12,009 nt of DNA from Desulfobacterales bacterium (GTDB lineage Bacteria; Desulfobacterota; Desulfobacteria; Desulfobacterales; C00003106): contig DAOVGD010000196.1 in NCBI GenBank assembly GCA_030672555.1, positions 1 through 12,009 on the forward strand, given 5' to 3'. A model generated the notes under the pieces. It had not been told where the DNA came from and ran no database searches. It saw only the letters and a list, made by a program, of their open reading frames with translations. The position numbers and the translations under genes are program-made. The first letter of the stretch is position 1, and each line of letters opens with the position of its first letter. Below are positions 1-5,581 of the stretch, in pieces.

Positions 1-154
1 AAGTTGAGCGATTTTTGAGGAAGAGATGTGCCAATATCTTGATGTAGCAAGGTTTGCGAAAACCGCAGGCATACCCGTGGATATGTCGAGGATTTTCGCA
101 AGCCCTTGATGCGCAAGAGATTGGTGCAGATCGAGTCAAAAATCGCTCAATTTA
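1..154. repeat. Long imperfect palindrome, MITE-like or palindromic intergenic repeat, probably cut at the left edge
   Basis: The two ends are a perfect 15-bp inverted repeat, TTGAGCGATTTTTGA at 4-18 and its reverse complement at 136-150. With one mismatch the match extends to position 1 and to 153. Inside, the arms pair again at 31-41 with 113-123 (CCAATATCTTG against CCAATCTCTTG), and at about 54-64 with 90-101 (TTGCGAAAACC against TTGCGAAAATCC). The centre, about 69-84, forms a small hairpin with one mismatch. Both arms are therefore about 61 nt long and colinear. I see no coding potential. It lies immediately 3' of the minus-strand PilZ gene, so it could also end that transcript. Whether it is a mobile MITE, a REP-like element or a large terminator cannot be settled from one copy. 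Confidence 0.7.
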
Positions 155-162
155 GGTTTAAA

Positions 163-525
163 TTAATAATGGCGGCTTTGGGGCGTTAATTTGTTCATGA
201 CCCCATCAATAAAATTATAAAAGACTTCTCTACTGCTTTCAGTAAGGGTCAAGATGATGCAGCCTGCTCTTTCTGTGTTAGACCTTTCAACGACTCCTCC
301 GCTCCAGAGCACTTTGGCCGTTCCGGTTACAGCCTCTTCGATGATTTTTATCTCAAAATGGATGATATCTTCTATGATCAGGTCTTGAGGGTGCTTTAAG
401 GAAAAACCACGTTTGGTGATGTCAAAGGCCATGGAGTGGTGAACACTTCCATCGTGTACCTTCCAGTATGTTATTGGAAGAGCGATGGAGAGACGCGCAT
501 GTCTTCTTCTTTCCACACTATGCAT
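163..525 (-). CDS. Stand-alone PilZ-domain protein, probable c-di-GMP receptor
   Basis: A small cytoplasmic protein of 120 residues consisting almost entirely of a PilZ domain. The N-terminal c-di-GMP-binding arginine motif RxxxR is visible at R7-R11 within ERRRHAR. The second motif, (D/N)xSxxG, is present as D35-I-T-K-R-G40, with Thr in place of the usual Ser. A typical later strand follows (GTAKVLW, residues 68-74). PilZ proteins bind c-di-GMP and pass the signal to a partner; the partner is not identifiable here. No membrane segment is seen. The ATG at 525 has only a weak AGG-type ribosome site. A GTG three codons in would keep RxxxR and is an alternative. It is the last gene of the minus-strand group and is separated from the HD gene by an iterated AATTCC spacer, so it may be transcribed separately. 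Confidence 0.85.
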   Translation of the reverse strand: MHSVERRRHARLSIALPITYWKVHDGSVHHSMAFDITKRGFSLKHPQDLIIEDIIHFEIKIIEEAVTGTAKVLWSGGVVERSNTERAGCIILTLTESSREVFYNFIDGVMNKLTPQSRHY

Positions 526-540
526 TATTTGCCTGTAGAA

Positions 541-655
541 TTTAGGGATTGCGAATTTAGGAATTTAGGAATTAAAAATGACAACATCCTTCAATTCCAT
601 AATTCCATAATTCCTTAATCCCCTAATTCCTCAATTCCTTAGGTTCTCAATTCCG
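541..655. repeat. Iterated AATTCC/GGAATT low-complexity array with inverted arms
   Basis: The plus strand reads repeated TTTAGG(G/A)ATT units at 541-574 and then repeated AATTCC(A/T/C) units at 593-655, spaced about 7-8 nt apart and joined by a short spacer. The two halves are reverse complements in character, so the region can fold into a long AT-rich hairpin in several registers. It fills the gap between the HD gene and the PilZ gene and slightly overlaps the HD gene's 3' end. I know similar iterated AATTCC spacers from uncultured anaerobe genomes, but cannot assign a function. Confidence 0.6.
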
Positions 656-1192
656 AAATAATTCCCGCCATGCTTCAATTTTTGCCCCCTTATCTTTTCC
701 GAATTTGGAGATTTCTGATTTTATCTTTTTGAACGGTTTGGTTTCGTAGAGAGAGTCAGGCTCTTTTGAGAAAAACTTGTCGGCAAAACATATAATCTGC
801 TCTTCCAGAGAGATAGGGACCATATCTCTTTTGGGGACAGGGAGTTGCTGACTAACGATATCTTCAATCGTTATACCAGTGCCTACGTGTCTTTCGCAAA
901 CGAGCGCATATTCAGGAAGCCCTTCTTTTTCCAACAACTGCCTACCCAGATAGCCATGGCAAATATATGGTTTTTTGCCGGAACAGCCTATTTCCGATGC
1001 ATTGGTGAACATTATACCGATGTCGTGAAGCATGGCAGCCTTTTCTATAAAGTCTGTGTCAGGCTTCAAGTGTTCCACTCGCTTAGCAATTTCAAGGGCC
1101 TTTTGTGTGACCATTTTACTGTGTTCTATCAACAAATGGCGGGCCTGTGACCCTCTTGTATAGTATTTATCAATGAGTTTAAGTGGGTCCAT
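647..1192 (-). CDS. HD-domain (HDIG) phosphohydrolase, substrate unknown
   Basis: A compact HD-superfamily metal-dependent phosphohydrolase of about 181 residues. Counting from the TTG at 1195, the signature is complete: H25 (LIEHSKMV), H57-D58 in MLHDIGI, H80, H103 and D139 (CFADKF). This is the order expected for a catalytically competent HD domain of the HDIG type. It lacks the GYP motif, so it is not a c-di-GMP phosphodiesterase of the HD-GYP class. The substrate could be a nucleotide or another phosphomonoester or diester and cannot be read from sequence. The frame also allows a TTG at 1195, but the following ATG at 1192 is the more natural start. It begins 13 nt after the 3-dehydroquinate synthase stop, consistent with co-transcription. 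Its link to the shikimate genes is positional only. Confidence 0.85.
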   Translation of the reverse strand: MDPLKLIDKYYTRGSQARHLLIEHSKMVTQKALEIAKRVEHLKPDTDFIEKAAMLHDIGIMFTNASEIGCSGKKPYICHGYLGRQLLEKEGLPEYALVCERHVGTGITIEDIVSQQLPVPKRDMVPISLEEQIICFADKFFSKEPDSLYETKPFKKIKSEISKFGKDKGAKIEAWRELFRN

Positions 1193-1205
1193 CAAGTCTA
1201 TTTTA

Positions 1206-2198
1206 TCACTTTTCCACTATCGTTTCGTCAATTTTCATGCCGAAATGCCTTCCGGCCTTTTCTATGGCCACCAGTACCTCATCCCCCTTTTTTAGACCGA
1301 CAATGGAAATAGGTTTTCCATCGGGTTTTGTGAGGCGAATGGTCTCAGCGTTTTGCAGGATAGTAGATATCTTGCTCCCCTCAACTTCTGCTTCAACCAG
1401 CATGAGAGGCCGCTTTTCTATTTTTAACCTTCCAACAACGGCCCTTGCGGTCTTCCCCTTAAAGTTGACTATCAGTGTCTCATCTCCGGCCTTGAGATCG
1501 GACAGGTATTTTGTTTTTCCATCAACCACCCGGATGTAGGCGTGCACAGGACCTGCATTTACCCTGAAGGGGCGGGGCGCTACATATGGATTTTCAACAC
1601 TTTCAGAATGTACTAAAAACATGGCCGCGCTGGAGTTCCCGATAAGCATACCTTCTCCACCAAGCATTGATGTGCAGGTGTCCACGCAAACCCTGTCTCC
1701 CATGCCAAGGGATCTGGTCTCCAAAATCTTCGCCGTTACCAAAGGGATTGTTTCTCCGGATTCCTTAACCTCACGGATAATCTTTTTTACTTCATTGATA
1801 TCATTGGTGGTTACCAGTATCCCATCCACCCCTTTTTCGAGTATGGAAAGGAGATCTTTCGCCTCGGAAGCGCTTTTTGCCTCTGCATAAAGGTTGTTTG
1901 TCTGCGCTATCAGGTTTTCCAGGGGAATGATCGTCCAGTCGGTTGTTCTTACGATTACTTTTTTGGTCTTTGTGAGTTTTACAATCTCCTTTTCATCCTT
2001 GCCGCTTTTTATTTCATATTCGACTACATCCTGCCCCAACTTTAGATCCCCGTCTGTGGCGATAGTCTGTATGATACCGAGTTCTTTCACCTTGTCCGTG
2101 TAATTTTTAGGCACCATAATCGCGTCTGCCCCGCTTTCCAGGGCAGTTGTAACAAGCTTTTTGTCCCAGGGCACAACTTTGACCCAAACCTTTTTCAT
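1206..2198 (-). CDS. aroB': 3-dehydroquinate synthase II (archaeal-type, NAD-dependent)
   Basis: At 330 residues this matches the 3-dehydroquinate synthase II family (MJ1249-like), which is unrelated to bacterial AroB. It oxidatively deaminates and cyclises 2-amino-3,7-dideoxy-D-threo-hept-6-ulosonate to 3-dehydroquinate, with NAD+. Family hallmarks are the N-terminal VKVVPWDKK (residues 5-13), the central SLGMGDRVCVDTC segment, the EGMLIGNSSAAMFLVHSE block with GxxxGNSS-like glycines, and the NPYVAPRPFRVNAGPVHAY block. The C-terminal part is a beta-rich domain. The protein is cytoplasmic with no signal or membrane segment. The start ATG at 2198 overlaps the stop of the aldolase-family gene by 4 nt (ATGA) and is preceded by a strong AAGGGGGGA ribosome site, indicating coupled translation of two consecutive pathway enzymes. 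Confidence 0.95.
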   Translation of the reverse strand: MKKVWVKVVPWDKKLVTTALESGADAIMVPKNYTDKVKELGIIQTIATDGDLKLGQDVVEYEIKSGKDEKEIVKLTKTKKVIVRTTDWTIIPLENLIAQTNNLYAEAKSASEAKDLLSILEKGVDGILVTTNDINEVKKIIREVKESGETIPLVTAKILETRSLGMGDRVCVDTCTSMLGGEGMLIGNSSAAMFLVHSESVENPYVAPRPFRVNAGPVHAYIRVVDGKTKYLSDLKAGDETLIVNFKGKTARAVVGRLKIEKRPLMLVEAEVEGSKISTILQNAETIRLTKPDGKPISIVGLKKGDEVLVAIEKAGRHFGMKIDETIVEK

Positions 2199-2998
2199 GA
2201 GTCCCCCCTTTTTAGATGCTCAAGGGCATCTTCCACCGATGCTTTTTGATGGATAATCATGGAAAAGGCCCCTAACATCTTTGCGGGGTTTTTATGTTGA
2301 AAAACGTTTCTTCCAATGGAAACACCACTACCTCCCACATCAATGGCGTCTTTTACCATGGTCAATATGTCTCTATCTGAATCCATTTTGGGGCCACCTG
2401 CGATTACAACAGGCACCGGACAACCTGCTACCACCTCCTTAAAGGTCTCTGGTGAACCTGTGTAATTGACCTTTACTATGTCAGCGCCCAGTTCAGCGCC
2501 GAGTCTGGCGGCATGTTTTACAACCTCGACATCATGTTCGTCTTTGATTTTTTCCCCTCTGGGATAGATCATGGCAAGGAGCGGCATTCCCCACTCCATG
2601 GCCGTCTGGGCAACCGCGCCAAAATCCCGCAGCATTTCACGTTCTGTATCGCTTCCTATATTTACATGGATGGATACCGCGTCAGCCCCTATCTTTATGG
2701 CTTCTTCCACGCTGCATACCAAGGTTTTTGCGTTAGGAGTTGTCGTGAGCGAGGTGCTTCCGGACAAATGTATAATCAGCCCCACATCCTTTCCACCTCC
2801 ACGATGCCCTGCGCGTACGATACCCTTGTGGATTAGAATGGCATTTGCTCCACCAGTAGCTACACTATTTATGGTGGTCTTCATATCGATAAGACCTTCC
2901 ACAGGCCCCACAGTAACTCCGTGATCCATAGGAACGATTATCGTCTTTCCGGTATCGCGGTTGATAATTCTTTCCAACCTGATCTGTTTGCCTATCAT
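2195..2998 (-). CDS. 2-amino-3,7-dideoxy-D-threo-hept-6-ulosonate synthase (class I aldolase fold)
   Basis: A 267-residue class I aldolase of the DeoC/LacD/FbaB type, best read as ADH synthase (MJ0400-like) because the 3-dehydroquinate synthase II gene follows directly. It condenses L-aspartate semialdehyde with a 6-deoxy-5-ketofructose phosphate compound to give the substrate of the next gene. Key residues are D25 in PMDHG, Y145 in MIYPRG and the Schiff-base lysine K176 in DIVKVNY. The phosphate-binding GGPK lies at 201-204 and SIGRNVFQH at 227-235. These sit at a constant offset of 8 from what I recall as D33, Y153 and K184 of the M. jannaschii enzyme. The ATG at 2998 is preceded by GAGGGAG at good spacing. 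Without the neighbour, a fructose-bisphosphate aldolase would be the alternative call. Confidence 0.92.
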   Translation of the reverse strand: MIGKQIRLERIINRDTGKTIIVPMDHGVTVGPVEGLIDMKTTINSVATGGANAILIHKGIVRAGHRGGGKDVGLIIHLSGSTSLTTTPNAKTLVCSVEEAIKIGADAVSIHVNIGSDTEREMLRDFGAVAQTAMEWGMPLLAMIYPRGEKIKDEHDVEVVKHAARLGAELGADIVKVNYTGSPETFKEVVAGCPVPVVIAGGPKMDSDRDILTMVKDAIDVGGSGVSIGRNVFQHKNPAKMLGAFSMIIHQKASVEDALEHLKRGDS

Positions 2999-3080
2999 GT
3001 CATACTCCCTCAGTCATAAAAGCCCCGTTTTTAGTTTTGGGCCGTTAACCATCTAAAAATCTTAATAATTTCAATTGCAA

Positions 3081-3109
3081 TCTGTAGTCAATGAGCAACT
3101 AAATGTCAA
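3081..3109 (-). promoter_or_regulatory. Candidate sigma-70 promoter for the archaeal-type shikimate gene pair
   Basis: On the minus strand there is a perfect -35 hexamer TTGACA (plus coordinates 3104-3109), a 17-nt spacer, and a weak -10 TACAGA (3081-3086). Transcription would start near 3074, giving a leader of about 75 nt before the ATG at 2998. The -35 and spacing are good and the -10 is poor, so confidence is moderate. Confidence 0.4.
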
Positions 3110-3203
3110 GGGAAAAATAACGCCTTAAACTTAAAAGATTTTTTTGTCTTGCCGATAGAATAATCAGGGAATAACCACGATTGGTATTAATGAAATATAT
3201 CGT

Positions 3204-3220
3204 GCGCAATATTATTGCGC
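3204..3220. promoter_or_regulatory. Perfect 7-bp inverted repeat directly upstream of the polysaccharide operon
   Basis: GCGCAAT, a 3-nt ATT centre, then ATTGCGC. It ends immediately before the TGAGGATAG ribosome site of the GTG-started WbqC-like gene. It could be an operator half-site pair or a small leader hairpin affecting ribosome access. No T-run follows, so it is not an intrinsic terminator. Confidence 0.45.
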
Positions 3221-3232
3221 TGAGGATAGCCT

Positions 3233-3943
3233 GTGATAGTAGCGGTGCATCAGCCTCAATACATGCCCTGGCTCGGTTACTTCGATAAGATAGACAAGGC
3301 TGATATATTTGTGTTGCTGGATACAGTCCAGTTTAAGAAGAATGAATGGCAGAATCGAAACAAGATCAAAACCGCCCAGGGATGGCAGTGGTTGACAGTG
3401 CCGGTATTGTACAAATTCCCTGAAAAGATAGATGAGGTCACTATTAATAATAACAGTAACTGGCAGAGTGTACAAAGGAAAAGCCTGAAGACGAACTATT
3501 CAAAATCGTCACACTTTAATCATATTATTGAGTTGTTGGACGAGGTTTTCTCAGCAAGATGGGATGGCATCGCGCATTTAAATGTTTTTACAGTCAAAGA
3601 GATTGCACAAATCCTTGGGATTAACACACCGATTTATGTGGCCTCTGAATTGGGTGAATTCCCAGACGATCCAGACGATCGATTAATTGCGATCAGTCAA
3701 TATTTTAACGGGACGACTTATCTGGCCGGCAGTGGTGGAAAGGGGTATATGAAGCTCGAAAAATATGAAAGAGCGGGTGTTAAGGTACAATTCCAGGAAT
3801 TTCAACACCCTGTTTACCCGCAATTGTTTGGACCATTTGAACCGTTTATGTCTGTTCTTGACCTACTTTTCAATTGTGGTCCTGACAGCCTGTCTTTCTT
3901 GCGAGGGGATTGTGAATGTTCTGGCGATCGGCGCGCATCCTGA
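3233..3943 (+). CDS. WbqC-like family protein of surface-polysaccharide clusters
   Basis: A 236-residue protein with the clear signature of the WbqC-like family: N-terminal VAVHQPQYMPWLGYFDKI (residues 3-20), then FVLLDTVQF, a central NRNKIK, a late YLAGSGGKGYM (163-173), and a C-terminal LFNCGPDSL. Members sit in O-antigen and exopolysaccharide clusters and are thought to help modify an amino sugar. The exact reaction is not established to my knowledge. No membrane segment is seen, so it is probably cytoplasmic. The start is a GTG at 3233 with the ribosome site GAGG at 3222-3225. No better ATG exists, and the HQPQY motif begins at residue 6, which fixes the N-terminus. Its last 32 nt overlap the next gene in another frame, so the final residues after the conserved C-terminal motif are probably variable. 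It is the first gene of the long plus-strand operon. Confidence 0.88.
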   Translation: MIVAVHQPQYMPWLGYFDKIDKADIFVLLDTVQFKKNEWQNRNKIKTAQGWQWLTVPVLYKFPEKIDEVTINNNSNWQSVQRKSLKTNYSKSSHFNHIIELLDEVFSARWDGIAHLNVFTVKEIAQILGINTPIYVASELGEFPDDPDDRLIAISQYFNGTTYLAGSGGKGYMKLEKYERAGVKVQFQEFQHPVYPQLFGPFEPFMSVLDLLFNCGPDSLSFLRGDCECSGDRRAS

Positions 3944-4526
3944 TGATATAGAAATCGGGTGTGGAGCAACATTGATAAAGTATCGGCAAAAAAAGCATAC
4001 AGTCTATACGCTTATCATGACAGACGGGGCAATGGGCGGAGACAATGAAATCAGACGCAATGAACAGTTGCGTTCAAATAAGATTATCGGAGTAGAGAAG
4101 ACGTTCTGGGGAGGATACAAAGATACGCAGTTACCCTTAAATAAGGATATAATCGCTATTATAGAAGATGTAATCGATAAGGTTGATCCGGTTTTTATCT
4201 TTGTAAATTATTTTGATGATACGCATCAGGATCACAGACATCTGGCAAAGGCTACGATTTCAGCAACCCGATACATCAAAAATGTATTATTTTATGAAGT
4301 CCCGACTACACACAACTTTTCTCCCTCGATCTTTGTGAATATAGAAGATGTGTTTGAGGAAAAGAATCGAATCCTCCTGGCGCATGAATCGCAGGTAATG
4401 AAGACGAATATTGGGGACTTGTCTATTGTTGATGTTGCACAGGCCCAGGCCGGTTTTAGGGGGATGCAAGGGCGTGTTAAATATGCGGAAGGGTTTGTGC
4501 CGCAAAGGCTCTTTATTAATGTGTGA
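3912..4526 (+). CDS. PIG-L/LmbE-family N-acetyl-sugar deacetylase
   Basis: A 204-residue zinc-dependent deacetylase of the PIG-L/LmbE family. The hallmark AHPDDIEIGCG starts at residue 8: H9 and D12 are expected zinc ligands and D11 the general base. The second motif THQDHRHL (104-111) supplies the third histidine ligand, H108. The frame is open further upstream, to 3765, but the hallmark is normally within about 10 residues of the N-terminus. I therefore choose the GTG at 3912, which has a GAGGGGAT ribosome site just before it. This makes a 32-nt overlap with the WbqC-like gene. Together with the following aminotransferase, it probably prepares or modifies an amino sugar for the polysaccharide; the substrate is an inference. 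No signal peptide is seen, so it is cytoplasmic. Confidence 0.9.
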   Translation: MNVLAIGAHPDDIEIGCGATLIKYRQKKHTVYTLIMTDGAMGGDNEIRRNEQLRSNKIIGVEKTFWGGYKDTQLPLNKDIIAIIEDVIDKVDPVFIFVNYFDDTHQDHRHLAKATISATRYIKNVLFYEVPTTHNFSPSIFVNIEDVFEEKNRILLAHESQVMKTNIGDLSIVDVAQAQAGFRGMQGRVKYAEGFVPQRLFINV

Positions 4527-5581
4527 CAATGATTTCACATTCGAGACCAACCATAAGTCCGGAAGATATTAAGTCCGTCTGTGATGTATTAGAGTCAGGC
4601 GCGATAGCTCAGGGGGAGGTAGTAAAAGAATTTGAAAGATCAGTAGCGGCATTTGTGGGCGTAAAAGGGGGTGTTGCGGTAAATTCAGGGACTGCTGCAC
4701 TCCATCTTGCCCTGATCGCTTTGGGAGTGCAAACAGGAGATGAAGTCATTCTTCCCAGTTATCTTTGTGTCGCGCCGCTCAATGCAGTCCGCTATGTGGG
4801 GGCAACCCCAGTATTTTCGGATATCGATCCGGGGACAGGCAATATTGATGCAGAAAGGGCGAAAGCTGTAGCGTCGGAAAAGACAAAAGCGATTATTGTG
4901 CCGCATATGCTGGGACAACCAGCTCAGATGGAAGGATTCGGCGACTTAAGAGTTCCTGTCATAGAAGATTGCGCTCAATCGATCGGCGCCCGGTATAAAG
5001 GGAAGTGCGTGGGAAGTTTCGGAGATGTGGCGATATGTTCGTTTTATGCCACCAAGGTCATTACCACAGGTGAGGGTGGAATGGTCCTTTCCGACAATGA
5101 GGAATTGCTTGAGGCAGTCAGGGATCTCAGGGATTACGATGAAAAAACTTCTTATATGACGCGCTTCAACTATAAGATGACTGACATGCAGGCAGCGCTC
5201 GGGACTGAGCAAGTACGCAGGCTACCGGATTTCATTGCTACAAGGAGACAAATAGCCAAGTTTTATGATCACGTACTTGCAGATCTTCCGGTCCGATTGC
5301 CGGTTAAGGCAACCGGATGTGAGCCCATTTTTTACCGTTATGTTTTACGCATTGGGTCGGACGTGGAAGATTTTATTAAGACTATGGAGGACCTTAACGT
5401 GGTCTGTCGCAGGCCTATTTACAGGCCATTGCATCAATTGGTCAATCAAACAGGTTTCAAGAACACAGATCAAGTTTGGAACGATTCTGTTTCTGTTCCA
5501 ATATATCCCATGCTCACAGACCAAGAGAGGGAGCAGGTTGCTTTTGGTGTTAAGAGGGCCTTATCTGTAGGTAAACAATGA
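4523..5581 (+). CDS. DegT/DnrJ/EryC1/StrS-family PLP-dependent sugar aminotransferase
   Basis: A 352-residue sugar aminotransferase that would convert a nucleotide-linked ketosugar to an aminosugar using PLP. The PLP lysine is K178 in SFYATKVITTGEGG. The cofactor-binding aspartate and glutamine are D149 and Q152 in VIEDCAQS, and the phosphate-binding segment NSGTAALHLAL is at 54-64. The substrate-loop segment MTRFNYKMTDMQAALG (208-223) is also conserved. Length is close to the usual 360-390. The GTG at 4523 overlaps the deacetylase stop by 4 nt. An in-frame ATG two codons later, at 4529, is equally possible and neither has a strong ribosome site, suggesting translational coupling. The position of the new amino group (C3, C4 or C5) cannot be told from sequence. 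Cytoplasmic. Confidence 0.93.
   Translation: MTMISHSRPTISPEDIKSVCDVLESGAIAQGEVVKEFERSVAAFVGVKGGVAVNSGTAALHLALIALGVQTGDEVILPSYLCVAPLNAVRYVGATPVFSDIDPGTGNIDAERAKAVASEKTKAIIVPHMLGQPAQMEGFGDLRVPVIEDCAQSIGARYKGKCVGSFGDVAICSFYATKVITTGEGGMVLSDNEELLEAVRDLRDYDEKTSYMTRFNYKMTDMQAALGTEQVRRLPDFIATRRQIAKFYDHVLADLPVRLPVKATGCEPIFYRYVLRIGSDVEDFIKTMEDLNVVCRRPIYRPLHQLVNQTGFKNTDQVWNDSVSVPIYPMLTDQEREQVAFGVKRALSVGKQ

Larger units (their letters stand above)
2999..3232. other. Divergent intergenic region between the shikimate genes and the polysaccharide operon
   Basis: About 234 nt of AT-rich sequence with no credible ORF, from which both gene groups read outward. It holds a plausible minus-strand promoter (3081-3109) and the minus-strand ribosome site (about 3003-3011). 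For the plus strand I see only weak candidates: a TAGAAT at 3156-3161 with no good -35, and an extended -10-like TGGTATTAA at 3182-3190. A perfect palindrome at 3204-3220 follows. No riboswitch is recognised. Confidence 0.7.

Noticed and set aside
436..618. Plus-strand ORF of 60 codons near the left end
   Set aside because: It is antisense to the PilZ gene and runs into the AATTCC repeat array, with no recognisable domain.
541..655. CRISPR array
   Set aside because: The repeats are 7-8 nt with no unique spacers and no regular 25-40-nt repeat-spacer pattern.
3020..3045. Attenuator/terminator hairpin (GCCCC...GGGC followed by T's on the minus strand) in the leader of the shikimate pair
   Set aside because: The stem is only about 4-5 bp with a 12-13-nt loop, so it is too weak to call.
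3765..3911. Upstream extension of the deacetylase reading frame
   Set aside because: It overlaps the conserved C-terminal half of the WbqC-like gene, and the AHPDD hallmark should be near the N-terminus. The GTG at 3912 with a GAGGGGAT site is better.
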